Source: Melastoma dodecandrum
Taxonomy: Eukaryota; Streptophyta; Magnoliopsida; Myrtales; Melastomataceae
Assembly: GCA_029817715.1 (NCBI GenBank)
Contig: JARUPY010000397.1
Location: 3,720,001-3,784,000 of the forward strand
DNA length: 64,000 nt
Direction of reading: 5' to 3'
A program made the position numbers and the translations under genes. The notes below the pieces were generated by a model. The model was given only the letters and a program-made list of their open reading frames with translations, did not search any database and was not told the DNA's origin. This document shows positions 35,660 through 46,794 of the stretch, one piece after another (the first letter of the stretch is position 1; every line of letters starts with the position of its first letter).

Positions 35660-36899
35660 CGAACTGCAATTAGGTGAGGGGAAATAGGGAGGAAATTGCA
35701 GGTGCAAATTGTTTAGAGATAAAAAGGAGGAGGAAGAAGAAGAAGGAGAAGGGTTTGGAAAATATATGGAAAGTGGTGAGAGGGCGGCAAATTGGTGGAT
35801 TTAATTTTGTATTTGTTTGTTAGTCGGCTGATTTTCCTTAGTAATATTTATTTAATTATTTATTACTTGTTGGCTGGCTAGGTTTAATATGACGTGAAGC
35901 ATTTGGTTGGAATTTGGGGGTGTCAAGTCATTGGGGGAACTTCCGGGTATGTTCCAAAGTGTGAGGGGTGATGTTATCGAAAAGGTTGACTTGGTCTTAA
36001 TTTATTACTTGGGGTTATAAATGCGAAGCTTCTTAGCTTCTTCCCTTCTACTTCTTCTTCTTCTTCCTGTGTTGTTTCTTTTTTCCAGCCGTGTTTAATG
36101 GATGTGAAATCGTTCTGCTGTTTTCATTTGTTTATTTTGTATAAACAAATGTTGGCGTCGCTGTCTGTAGCCATCTTATTTGGACACGACTTTTTAAGCA
36201 AAGATTATTGATGCCAAAGATTATTGTCTTTCATTAAACAAATCGGGATATTAATAGTGGCGAGCAAGTCCGGGTAAAACCTGTAATCGATACCATATAG
36301 TCGATATTATCATGTATTCTCGAATAGACTAGATATTTTGTGGTTCTACATTTTCTAGAATCCACGAAAACAAATAAAGAATAAGAAAATTTGTAACTGA
36401 AAATCATAATTCTTCCAAATATCATTAGATATTTTTCCAATATAGAGAAATAAAAATAAAAAGCTAACCCCAAATTTTTTAATTGAGAGAAACGGTTATT
36501 GGAAAAAGTAATGGGAATTTTAATTTTATTGAAATGATTTCAAAAGGTTATTTGGTTTTATAGTTGCCATTATTATTTCCGAAAAAGAAACAAAGGGTTG
36601 ACCTACCAAGTCTACTTTAAACTCATGTCGAAGTTGTATGTTGTGAAACTGGAGGAGAACAAACAGGCGGCCGTGATATTTACTAGTGTAATAAAAATAA
36701 TTCTAATATCTAAACTAAAAGGGTCTCATTTTATTTCCAAATCGAAGACTTCCGACCAGAAAAAGCTAAGACTTGAAGTCTTCTTTTTTTTTCCCGAACA
36801 TTGTTATCACCTTTCCATGAAATTATGCAAGAGGTTATGTTTTAGTCTTGATTTTGGTTAATTTTAGGCATTTTAGTCGTTTAATTGTTAGATATTTTT
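35660..36899. other. EF-hand promoter and AT-rich intergenic DNA
   Basis: GAA/AAG microsatellites at about 35725-35750 and CTT repeats at 36044-36066; no gene recognised. Confidence 0.45.
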
Positions 36900-37449
36900 T
36901 ATTTTTTTAATGTATCATCACTTTCGTATACTTTGTTGGTAGTTTAAATGAGAGATAGAAGAATTGGAGATGGAAGGATGAGCCATGAAGAAGCTGCGGA
37001 TCTGACCAGTCGGTGCAGCTGCAACGAAAGTCAGTGCAGCTGCAGCGAAGGGTCAGCCACTGGACAGAGAAGTTGGTGCAGCTGCACCAGATTTCTGTAT
37101 AGCTGTGTATGGACGCCAAAAATATTTTTTTTTCAGATTTTCTTAGATTCTCTAAGGTTATTTCTAGGACATATATATAGACTTTTTCAATTCTTTTGGA
37201 GGAGGGATTCGACCTAGGAGGCTATTGGAGATAAGAGCGACGACGGAGACGATTCCACCTACTTTACTTTTCTTAGTTTTCTTTATGTCGATTTTATTGT
37301 TTTCGTTTTCTTTAGCTATGAACTAAATCGTTTTTCTAGGGCTATGATGGAACCTCGTGTTCTCATGTAATTCGTGAACCTTCTTCCTTTATGTGATTCA
37401 GATTTTTATTAATTGCTTATCAAATCATGTTCTTAATACGTGTTAAATG

Positions 37450-37996
37450 ACTGATCGCCCTTCAACATTGATTCGATAACCTAGGGAGACTCAGAAGGGT
37501 AGTCTAGGTTAGACCTGGAATTGGATAGCCTAAGAAGTCTATGTGCTGGGAAACCGGGCTTTAGTATGAATGATGAGGATATACCGGAACACCTTAGGTA
37601 ACTATATAGGGTTTGAATATAATGGGCAATCACTAGTTCCTTGTCTAGGAATAGAGTAGGGAATTCGATACATTTTGGTACGTTTCCGGATGTTCGGGAG
37701 GACTACGAGGAGAGTCTAGCAACCTATGTTAGCAATTATAATAATTTGGTAGCAATAGGTGCATAGGACACGAGGGGAAGTCAGATGTCCTAGATATTAT
37801 TATCACTGGTAAACCTTAGTTGTTTTCTTTTATTTCTCGCTTTTACTTAAAATCAACTTTACTTTCTGCTTGACCTCGACCGATTGTCGAGAACGACGCT
37901 AGGAGTGTTTTTGTCATTACAATTCTCTTCGGGATCACCCTTGCTTGCCCTTACTATTCCAGTTAGATTGAAATATGAATTTATTTTTGTTGCGTT
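37450..37996 (+). repeat. LTR segment, copy 1
   Basis: Shares about 540 bp with 40366-40902. Landmarks are AACATTGATTCGATAACCTA, GCCTAAGAAGTCTATGTG, AGGAAACCGGGCTTTAG-type, TTAGCAATTATAATAATTTG and CTCGCTTTTACTTAAAATCA. Confidence 0.85.
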
Positions 37997-38015
37997 GACG
38001 ACGCGCATCAAATTT

Positions 38016-38033
38016 TGGCGCCGTTGCTGAGGA
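38016..38033 (+). other. retrotransposon primer binding site
   Basis: TGGCGCCGTTGCTGAGGA directly follows the presumed 5' LTR end. It differs by one base from the TGGCGCCGTTGCCGGGG-type site common in Athila elements. Confidence 0.7.
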
Positions 38034-38119
38034 ATTGTTTTCTGACAAAAATTTTCTTTTACCTCGTGATTGGTAATTAGTTGACGCTCAAGCTTTCTTT
38101 TTATTTTCTTTTTCAGTGT

Positions 38120-39290
38120 ATGCGACGAAGCCGAAGGGTAGAATTGACTCTATTGGATCGTGAAATTGAAAGGACTTTTCGGCAAAGGTTGAGGGCACAA
38201 CGAGTATCTATGGCCGGCAGAAATCAGGGAAATCAGATGGAGGGCAATCTTGTCCCAGTAGGAGTTAATGGACAAGGCTTGGATAACAGGCCAATGGTGG
38301 AGTTTACATCGGCAAGACCACATGTTCATCGATCATGTATTGCATCGCCAGATATCCAGGCTCGGGATTATGAGATCAAAACTTCAATGATGCAGATGAT
38401 CCAGAACTCTGTGCAGTTCAGAGGAACACCGATGGAGGACCCACATGAGTATTTGAGCAAATTCCTGAGTGTTTACGACACATTCAGGCATAAAGGAGTC
38501 CCACAAGATGCAGTCAGGTTGAAGTTATTTGCATTTTCGCTAAAGGACAAGGCGTGGGGTTGGTTCAACTCACTTCCGATGAATTCTATCACCACTTGGG
38601 CGCATATGGAGGAGGCTTTTCTAGACCAGTATTTCCTCCCATCGAAGATATCGCAGATGAGGAATGAGATTACGACGTTCCGACAGCATGACTTGGAATC
38701 CTTTGTGGAAGCGTGTGAGCGTTTTAAGAACCTGCTGATTTAGTGTCCCTATCACGACCTTCCAGGATGGAGACAGTTGGAGGCGTTCTACAATGGACTG
38801 ACAGAATCATCTCGCAAGGATTTGAATTTAGCATCTGGTAGATCATTCTTGAAGAAATCTTATGTTGAAGGATTAGAGCTCTTGGAGACAATGAGAAGGA
38901 CGTGCATGCCAAATCAATATTTTGATTGGATGAGTAGAAGAAGAGCACAGGGAGCACATGAACTCGATGCTTTAACATCAATTCAAGCATAGTTAGCAGC
39001 CCTCACAAAGAAATTTGAGACTGTGAATGTCAATTCAGTTCGAGGGATTTTATTTAGCAGTGATATTCGTGGAGGAAATCATCAGACCGATCAGTGTGCG
39101 ATAAGAATGGAGGAGGCAAATTACATTGGGAACCAGATCAACAATCCTTTCTCTAACACATATAATCCAGGGTGGAGAAATTACTGAATTTCTCTTGGAA
39201 AGGTCCACAAGCGATAGAAAATTGAGCTCCAGCACCTTCAGGTTTCCAACAACCACAAGCACATTTCTCTGAAAAGAAGCCAAATTTCGA
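38120..39290 (+). pseudogene. Athila gag, broken
   Basis: From MRRSRR at 38120 the gag frame runs 207 codons to a TAG at 38741-38743. It then resumes (CPYHDLPGWRQLEAFYNGLT) to a second stop near 38992 and continues past further stops to a degenerate knuckle-like HQTDQC at about 39085. Retrotransposon capsid protein, no longer translatable as one chain. Confidence 0.8.
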
Positions 39291-39381
39291 GGAGATGATG
39301 ATGAAGTATATAGCTAATCAAGATACCATGTTGAAGAATCAAGACACTTTGATCAAGAACCAAGCAGCATCCATCTGAAAC

Positions 39382-40390
39382 TTGGAGAACCAAGTCATCC
39401 AGTTGGCCCAAGCCATGAATTCTCAGCCCTTTGGGAAGTTACCAAGTGACACGCAAGTGAATCCGAGGGAACACGTAAATGCGATCACTTTAAGGAATGG
39501 TCGAATGCTTGAGGACGAGGACGTGGTTACAGAGAAGAAAAGGACCGCATCTGAGGTAGAGACACACAACACTTCAGCTGGACCTAACCAAATCAATCAA
39601 TCTATGTTGAGCACAATTCCTACGGAGTCCCCAGTCACTTCGAAGCAAAGGAAGGATATGACTAAAGCTACCAGAGATGAAGGAGAGCGTCCACCACTAC
39701 CTTTTCCCCAAAGAGCGCGGAAGCAAAATGAAGAAGTCCAATACTGTAAGTTCCTTGATGTTTTTAGAAAGCTTCATTTTATTATTCCTTTTATAGATAC
39801 CCTTGAACAGATGCCTAGACATGTCAAGTTTATGAACTCGTACTCTCAAAGAAAAGGCGACTAGGCGAGAGCGATACAGTGACGCTAATACAAGAGTGTA
39901 GCGCAATACTTCAGAAGAAATTACCTCATAAGCTAAAGGATTTAGGTAGCTTTACCATTCTGTGTACTATTGGTTTGACATTTTCAGGTAAGGCTTTGTG
40001 CGATCCTGGTGCAAGTATTAATCTGATGCCTTATTCTATTTACAAAAGGAGCTAGGACTGGGTGATATAAAACCTACATCGGTCTCATTATTGTTACCTG
40101 ATAGGTCTATTGCCTATCCTAAGGGAATAATTGAGGATGCGCTGGTTAAAGTAGACAAATTTATATTCCTTGTTGACTTTCTTGTTCTGGACTTTGAGGA
40201 GGACCATGAGATTCCGATAATCATGGGACGACCATTTCTTGCCACAGGTCGAGCTTTGATAGATGTCGAAAAAGGAGAATTGACCATGCGGGTCAACGAC
40301 CAGGAATTGAAATTTTATATCTATAACTCTACGAAATGGTCGAATGAACCTAATGAACCTAATGATCACCCTTTAACATTGATTCGATAA
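39382..40390 (+). pseudogene. Athila gag-protease region, broken
   Basis: 39382-39864 encodes the gag-pol linker (QLAQAMNSQPFGKLPSDTQV, NPREHVNAITLRNGR). After frameshifts, 39930-40390 encodes a retropepsin-like domain: LCDPGASINLMPYSIYK with the active site altered from the usual D-x-GA form, then IIEDALVKVDKFIFLVDFLV and IIMGRPFLATGRALIDVEKG. The frame then runs straight into the second LTR copy. Confidence 0.75.
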
Positions 40391-40902
40391 CCTATGGAGA
40401 CTCGGGAGGATAATCTAGATTAGATCTGGAATTGAATAGCCTAAGAAGTCTATGTGTTAGGAAACCGGGCTTTAGTGTGAAGGATAGTGATATACCGAAA
40501 CACCTTAGGTAATTATATAGGGTTTGAATATAATGGGTGAATATAATTGGTCATCACTAGTTCCTTGCCTAGGAATAGAATAGGGAATTCGATATATGGT
40601 GGTATGTTTCCGGATGTTCGGGAAGACTACGGGGAGAGTCTAACAACCTATGTTAGCAATTATAATAATTTGGTAGCAATAGAAAGAAAGGAATCGGGTG
40701 CATAGGACACGAGGGGAAGTCGGATGTCGTAAATATTATTATCACTGGTAAATCTTAGTTATTTTATTTTATTTCTCGCTTTTACTTAAAATCAACTGGA
40801 TCTTGATATTTTAAAATCAACTAGATCTTGCTCGTCTATGTAGAATCACCTTGCTTGCCCATACTATTCTAATTAGGTTGTCGAAATAGAAATTTATGTT
40901 TG
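40366..40902 (+). repeat. LTR segment, copy 2 (truncated)
   Basis: Second copy of 37450-37996. It starts abruptly inside the protease frame, which marks an internal deletion or recombination junction. Confidence 0.85.
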
Positions 40903-41155
40903 TTGCGATCATTAATAAGAAAAGCATATATTATAACGTCACCGATTACTTATTATTTATTACTCTTTACACATTACAAATGTAATGTAATAATAGTAGA
41001 TAAAACAAAATCCTGTTCAGACATCATTCTAAAATTTGACCGACCTGAACAGAATCTTCTTGGAGCAACAAACGTTAATTGTTTGTGCTTTCGGGGAAGG
41101 TAGAATGCATTTTACAACCCGTAATCGGGTTGCGACTTCGAGGGGAGAGCCCGAC

Positions 41156-41998
41156 TCAGGCGAATTGGAGGCCGGAGAAGGTCTGGCCGAAGTACCAGTT
41201 GGGAGGTGCGACGTCTTTCGACACGACGGTGTGGCCGTCGCTCGTGGTGACCATGAACGAGAGGCTCTGCCCGTCGAGGAGCGCATTGCTCTGCCAGTTC
41301 TGTCCCCAGTTCCTCGACATTGGCTGCCATCCTGTCCTCGATCCCTTGATGGAGACAGCATGGACGTCCCCGGCCCCTCCGACGTTGCTGATCAGTACCA
41401 AGTTGAAGTACGAGTGCCCGTTTATGGTGAACCGGATGCCTCCCTTCTTCGTACACGGCACCCTCCTATAAGCCACGGGCACGACCCCGGACTCATAACG
41501 GGCGATCTGCTCGTAAACTGGCTGGGACAGATCAAAGTGCCGCTGCGGGGGGTTGCACCATCCCCCTGCATCGTTCGGCAGGGCGTAGTTCGGGGGACAG
41601 AAATTCGTGGCGGTCACCACGATGGTGGATGGGCGGCACCATTTCAGATCATTCATGCACTTAATCTCGTAGCATGCCCCGCAGCTCAGCCCGTCGCTGT
41701 AGAGGGCAGTGCTTAGCGCAGCGGTGTTGGTTCCATAGCCTTGGTTGTACAGGTTCCCGTAACCGCAAGCCCCTCCTGCATGCAAACGAGGGATTTATAT
41801 CCACAGCAACAGTACATTCACAACCGACTTTCTTCCACTGTTTTTTTTCTGTCACTCACCCATAGTGCCGGAGGCGTCACTGCCGCCGTAGAAGGTGGCA
41901 CGGGCATCGATCCACCCGCGGCCGCCTCCAGAAACAGAGCGCGGCCCTTGTGACAGCACAACTCCCACAAGTAGCAGAACCCCACCAAGGGCTTCCAT
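41156..41998 (-). CDS. alpha-expansin
   Basis: Two exons on the minus strand, 41998-41860 and 41775-41156, encode 252 residues. A signal peptide ([18 protein letters not shown]) is followed by [61 protein letters not shown], and the HFD motif of the catalytic-like barrel ([15 protein letters not shown], about residues 125-140). The C-terminal beta-sandwich domain ends with [13 protein letters not shown]. Alpha-expansins are secreted and loosen cell walls by disrupting cellulose-xyloglucan contacts without hydrolysis. The intron is at the conserved position after the first glycine-rich block. Complete, with no defects. Confidence 0.96.
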
Positions 41999-42833
41999 AT
42001 GATCTGCACTATTGCATGAGAGAAAAAAGCATCAACCAAACAACACATAACCCGCGATAACCATTTCTTTTTTACAAATAGATACTAAGCAAAACTGACA
42101 ACCCTTCTGCCCGAATAGTCTTTTCGAATGGGAAGAAATGTAGGGTGGGCAAAGTAAATAGTCATTCATCCGAGAATAAATGTGGTCGGCCTATTATAAT
42201 ATATATAAAGAGAATTGCACATTGGCTAAACCCCTCCCCCCCAAAAAAAAAATATATATATATATTTAAAAAAAATATCAAATCAATGAGTGTGAAAAAA
42301 GCTGCACTACTGCTGAAAGGAGAAAGAGACGGGACATTCACGTATGTATGTATCGAGTCGATACGATTTTGCATGGCTGATTAGGGGACAAAGAAATAAG
42401 GGAAAGAAAAGAAAACCAGAACTAGGGATGACTGTTATTTTTTGACCACGTGTCGGGAATTCTCTGATGTGTTTGTGCATGCAGATATGCACGCACTTGT
42501 CATCAGTTGGGCAATTTGGTTTGACGACGTCAAACTTGTTATTTATTTTTGAGAGGTGCGTGCGTTGGTTGGGTTTTTCTAGTAATGACGATGCATGTGG
42601 CTCCTTCATATCCCATTAAATCACCCCCTCACTAACAAACAAACAGCGTTATTTCGTTTATATACGAGGTTTTTATGTCTGGGTCGTTCCTTAACATCTC
42701 GATAGATGATTGACCGTCGGACGAGACTGACAGGTGGTGATCGTGGCAAACAACATGCAATTCCCGACAAAACTTCTAATATATCTGCCAGCTGTTGGGG
42801 ATATAAATAGGTTACATGCAAAGTGGACATCAC
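41999..42833. other. expansin promoter region
   Basis: Contains an AT run at about 42248-42262 and A-rich DNA. No gene; the short frames are unsupported. Confidence 0.45.
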
Positions 42834-42907
42834 GGCCTATTAGCTCAGCTGGTTAGAGCGTCGTGCTAATAACGCGAAGGTCGCAGGTTCGAGACCTGCA
42901 TGGGCCA
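42834..42907 (+). tRNA. tRNA-Ile (anticodon AAU)
   Basis: A 74-nt cloverleaf without intron. The acceptor stem GGCCTAT pairs with ATGGGCC (with a G-U pair), plus the discriminator A. The D-arm/A box is TAGCTCAGCTGG. The anticodon loop CTAATAA gives anticodon AAT (decodes AUU). The T-arm/B box is GGTTCGAGACC. CCA is not encoded. It matches the common nuclear plant tRNA-Ile. Confidence 0.97.
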
Positions 42908-42919
42908 CATCTTTCTCTC

Positions 42920-42925
42920 TTTTTT
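42920..42925 (+). terminator. Pol III terminator of tRNA-Ile
   Basis: A run of six T residues 13 nt after the tRNA end, the standard RNA polymerase III stop signal. Confidence 0.75.
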
Positions 42926-43801
42926 GCTTATCAATGTTTATGTCATCATATAATTTCCTTTTCCTTTTTTTTTTTTTTAATTTTCATTGTCCAAAACAGG
43001 GGTAGACTCATAAATGAATGAACGCAGCTTTTCAAACCCACCAATTTATGGCAAAATATCCCTTATTTTGTATTCAAACCTCCCCACCCCCCCCACCCTC
43101 AATTCAAAACCCAGAATGGACTTCTGTCCCAATTGGTTTGCTTTGTGAGAACAATAATAATTTGGGGGGTTACCTTATCTGTTCCCCAATGCCCAGAAAG
43201 AAAAGGAAAAGAAAACAATGGGATCCCATTTAAGGAAAACATATTAGCACTAGTTTTAGTTACCCCACAACATAAACGAGAAGACATACCTAAAATTATA
43301 TCGAAATTAAACTTCAAAATCTAATGAAGGAGTGGACTACGATTTTAACTTATTTCCTTCCTGTGTTCGTCGCCATCATCCATCCCTATCCAACTCCACC
43401 CATGAAAATACATTTAATTTTAAAAAAATTAAAAATACAAATTTATCGAGAGTGAATTTAAATTACAAATAGGCTGATCATCCTCAGGTAAATTTGACGG
43501 GTTTAACCCGTCCTTGAAGCCAACATATGAAAACGTGTTTTCAAAATTATTGATTTACCGTGTTCTCCGTCGGTCTTCCTCCGACCCTCCCCTGTTTCTT
43601 GTTCCCTTTATTCTTTTGCTAGGGGCGGACACCGAAATCCGATTCCTCCCTCCCCGATCCAATCCCTCCTCCTCCTCCTCCTCCTCCTGCCTCCTATAAA
43701 TTGTCGGGAACTGGGTATCCGAAAAACCTATAAAGTCGATTCCTTTCTCGACGAATACAAAAAAAAAAAAAAAAAAAACTCGTGTCTTTAGCCAGCGGAC
43801 A
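42926..43801. other. intergenic and promoter of the Mpo1-like gene
   Basis: AT-rich, with a CCT microsatellite at about 43667-43690 and an A-tract at 43758-43778 in the probable leader. No gene. Confidence 0.45.
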
Positions 43802-45137
43802 ATGAAGGGAAAAGGGGTGTTCGATCTCGAGAAGCACTTCGCCTTCTACGGCGCCTACCACAGCAACCCCATCAACATCCTCGTACACACCATCTTCGTC
43901 TGGCCGATCTTCTTCACGGCCCTCGTCCCACTCTACTTCACGCCCTCCCTCTGCGAGTTGCTCAGCGTGGAGCCCCAGTGTTTCTTGGCCGCCCGAGGGT
44001 TGTTCCTCAACCTGGGGTTCTTCGTCGCCTTGGTTTACGCCGGCTTCTATGTGTTGATGGATAGGAGAGCTGGGTTCCTGGCTGGGTTATTGTGTATGGC
44101 GTGTTGGGTCGGGTCGAGCCTCCTCGCCAGGCACCTCGGACCCTCCCTTGCCTGGAAGGTTCACTCTCTTTGGCCCTTTCATTATCTTGGCATGAAAATG
44201 AGGACGGGTGATTGGATCGTTTTTTTCGTGTTTGGGGTGTCGGTGCTCTGGGGTTGGAATACTAGCGATTGCTCCTCTTTGTTGTCTTCTGTGTTCGAAG
44301 TGTAACTGAGACGTCGAGTAGTTGATACAGAGGTTGCCGGAGACCGACACTAATGTGGATTTCTGATTAATTAGATGATTTTCCTTCTGTATTGTCTGAC
44401 CATGGATCGAGCCGCCATGTTCTGTTACTATTCTCTTTTATTTGATTTGGATCATAGCGGATTTAGCTTGCTATGTTGGTCTAGAAATCTGATTATCAGT
44501 GTCCATGTTTAGCTTCAGATCTCGTTTCAGCTATGTAAAATTGAGAAAAATCTTGGGCATTTGCAGAACTATATAGCTACTGAACCCGATAGATTAATCC
44601 TGTTAGGATTGGTCGGACGAGCAGTATATTTGAGTTTGAAGGCATGACGTTGAGATTGGACGGGATGATTTTCTCATCTGTAGGCTCTTTTAACATGTTG
44701 CCTTCCTATGATATGTTATATAGGTTGTACTGGCAGCTCAAATTTTATGTTGGACCGGACAATTTCTCGGCCATGGATTGTTTGAGGTGAGATAGTCTTT
44801 CACACGTTTCGCTCTTTTATCGTCGTGGTGTAAACTCATTGAGTTGTTGCTCTTGTCAGAAACGAGCCCCAGCTCTTCTGGACAACCTAGTTCAGGCCTT
44901 TCTGATGGCTCCGTTCTTTGTACTGCTCGAGGCAAGTTCACAAAGCATTTTCTTATCGAATTGTTAGATGCCGATGAACTTTTGACTCACGATGGTTGTT
45001 GCTAATATGATATGATGCAGGTCCTGCATATCGTTTTCGGGTACGAGCCTTACCCAGGATTTCACTCGACTGTGAAGCAGAAGGTGGATGCTGAGATAAA
45101 AGCTTGGCAGGAGACTAAACAAAAGAAGATGACGTAG
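43802..45137 (+). CDS. DUF962/Mpo1-like 2-hydroxy fatty acid dioxygenase family protein
   Basis: Four exons, 43802-44158, 44724-44786, 44860-44931 and 45021-45137, encode 202 residues. Family marks are LEKHFAFYGAYHSNPIN near the N-terminus (a metal-binding H-x3-Y-x2-HxxPxN type block), several transmembrane stretches (ILVHTIFVWPIFFTALVPLY, LFLNLGFFVALVYAGFYVLM), WTGQFLGHGLFEKRAPALLD in the middle, and VLHIVFGYEPYPGF near the end. Yeast Mpo1 (YGL010w) is an ER Fe(II) dioxygenase that degrades 2-hydroxy fatty acids in phytosphingosine breakdown; the same role is inferred here. The third intron begins GC (GAG|GCAAGT) and ends AG, a rare donor class; the other introns are GT-AG. Confidence 0.92.
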
Positions 45138-45324
45138 ATGGAGCTGCTCGTGTTCGAGCCCGTGTATGTATGTTGTTGTAGGAGACAATAAATAACATTT
45201 ATGGATGTGGAGAAGGTTTTGTTGTCTTCATGATGTTGTTCGATGTGGCCTCGGCCAAGGGGATGTGTAGCTGGTAAACTGTATGGAAAGAGTTTACCGT
45301 GTTTTGATGATTTTCCTGGGAGGG

Positions 45325-46794
45325 CTATGTCGACATTGAACCATAGCCGACAAAACTACAACCAGGCTGTGGCTTCGCTACACCCATATAATGCATCGAT
45401 CTCCTTACATCCAGCACTTCGTTCCACCGGCCAGCACTAGCCTGAATGCTTGAGAGCAGGATGTAGTCACTGCTATGATTAGGTTCTATCTCCTCCAAAT
45501 GCTGCCTTGAAACCTCTCCCAGCTCAACGTTTCCGTGAATCCTGCAAGCTCCCAGCAACGATCTCCATACTATGGCGTTGCATTCAATCGGCATATTGAG
45601 TATTAACTGGTACGCCTCATTTAGATGTCCTGCTCTACCTAGCATGTCGACCATGCATCCGTAATGCATAATTGAAGGCTCGATGCTGTAATCTCTCTTC
45701 ATGGTCTCGAAATACTTTCTTCCATCTTCGACCAAGCCTCCGTGACTGCACGCACATAAGATGCCCAAGAAGGTTACATCATCCGGTCTCAGTCGTTTGT
45801 CATGTAACAACCGTGAGAATAACCCCAGAGCCTCGTGTACACGCCCGTGATTCGCGAATCCCAGGATCATTGAATTCCAAGTCACGAGATTCCTCATTCC
45901 TTCCATCTCCTCAAAAATCAGGGACGCTTCATCGGCCGCACCGCACTTAGCATACATATCGATCAGTGCATTTCGAATGGAAACATATTCCCAAAGAATG
46001 GGACTATTCCGTAAAAGGCCGTGCAGCCATCTCCCGTGATCCAATGCTCCGGATCGAGAACACACAGAGATTACTACAACCATCGTGGCCTCATCGGGCT
46101 CAATCCCACTCCTCAACATTAGCCGGAACATGTCGAGTCCCTTTCCATGCTCCCCGCAGCACAGCAAGCAGTCAATCATGGTATTCCACAACACCGGGCT
46201 TTTCGATTCACGCAATTCGTCAAACAGGTCTAAAGCAGCATCCACATCCCCATGCATCCCGTGCACATGGATCAGCGTGTTCGCTACGAATACATGCTTC
46301 TCGAAGCCCAACTTCACGACTCCGCAATGCAATTGCCTTCCCATCGACAATGACCCCAACTGCGAACTGACCTTGAGCAAGAAACAGAAGGTGAAGTTAT
46401 TGGCGAAAATCCCCTGTTCCTGCATCCCCCTGTAATACTCGAAAGCTCTGCGATGATCCCCGGTCCTACTGAACCCCCTGATCATTGTGTTCCACAGGAA
46501 CCCATCGGGGGCATCAATCAGTTGGAAGACCCTCGCGGCATAATCCATGTCCCCGTGCTCGGACACAGCACAGAACCCAATAACCTTCCCGATCGCAGAG
46601 AGGAGGCCCCCGCGTCCGCGCCCTATCGGCGGGTTCCTTATGATTCGGGCGTGGATCGTCTTCGCGTACTTCATTGGACGGCATCTCCGGAGAAGTGACG
46701 TCAGATTCCTCCGGGTCGACTGGAGGATGGAAGGCAGGATGACGTTGCATTCGGCTACTCTCAGGTCGTTATGGTGGCCAGATTTTGGAATCAT
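45325..46794 (-). CDS. PLS-type pentatricopeptide repeat protein
   Basis: A single 489-codon frame on the minus strand, intronless as usual for PPR genes. It has repeated 31-36-residue units such as PDGFLWNTMIRGFSRTGDHR, SPVLWNTMIDCLLCCGEHGK, NALIDMYAKCGAADEASLIF, NLVTWNSMILGFANHGRVHE and PDDVTFLGILCACSHGGLVE. It ends in E-type motifs (AIVWRSLLGACRIHGNVELG, YILLSSIQASAGRWNEVLDV) with no DYW domain. PLS/E proteins bind specific RNAs in chloroplasts or mitochondria, often as editing factors needing a DYW partner. It converges with the Mpo1-like gene, whose stop is 187 bp away. Confidence 0.93.
   Translation of the reverse strand: MIPKSGHHNDLRVAECNVILPSILQSTRRNLTSLLRRCRPMKYAKTIHARIIRNPPIGRGRGGLLSAIGKVIGFCAVSEHGDMDYAARVFQLIDAPDGFLWNTMIRGFSRTGDHRRAFEYYRGMQEQGIFANNFTFCFLLKVSSQLGSLSMGRQLHCGVVKLGFEKHVFVANTLIHVHGMHGDVDAALDLFDELRESKSPVLWNTMIDCLLCCGEHGKGLDMFRLMLRSGIEPDEATMVVVISVCSRSGALDHGRWLHGLLRNSPILWEYVSIRNALIDMYAKCGAADEASLIFEEMEGMRNLVTWNSMILGFANHGRVHEALGLFSRLLHDKRLRPDDVTFLGILCACSHGGLVEDGRKYFETMKRDYSIEPSIMHYGCMVDMLGRAGHLNEAYQLILNMPIECNAIVWRSLLGACRIHGNVELGEVSRQHLEEIEPNHSSDYILLSSIQASAGRWNEVLDVRRSMHYMGVAKPQPGCSFVGYGSMST

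Larger units (their letters stand above)
36900..40905 (+). mobile_element. decayed Athila-type Gypsy (Ty3) LTR retrotransposon
   Basis: Layout in plus orientation: a 5' LTR-like region (about 36900-38010, boundary uncertain), a primer binding site TGGCGCCGTTGCTGAGGA at 38016, gag, protease, then a truncated second copy of the LTR segment (40366-40902). The primer site and the gag sequence (FRGTPMEDPHEYLSKFLSVY, WGWFNSLPMNSITTWAHMEE) match the Athila/Tat branch. Reverse transcriptase, RNase H and integrase are missing between the protease and the second repeat, so the element is internally deleted and dead. Confidence 0.8.

Noticed and set aside
41036..41716. 226-codon plus-strand frame opposite the expansin gene
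   Set aside because: It is the antisense shadow of a GC-rich, clearly coding minus-strand exon and resembles no protein family.
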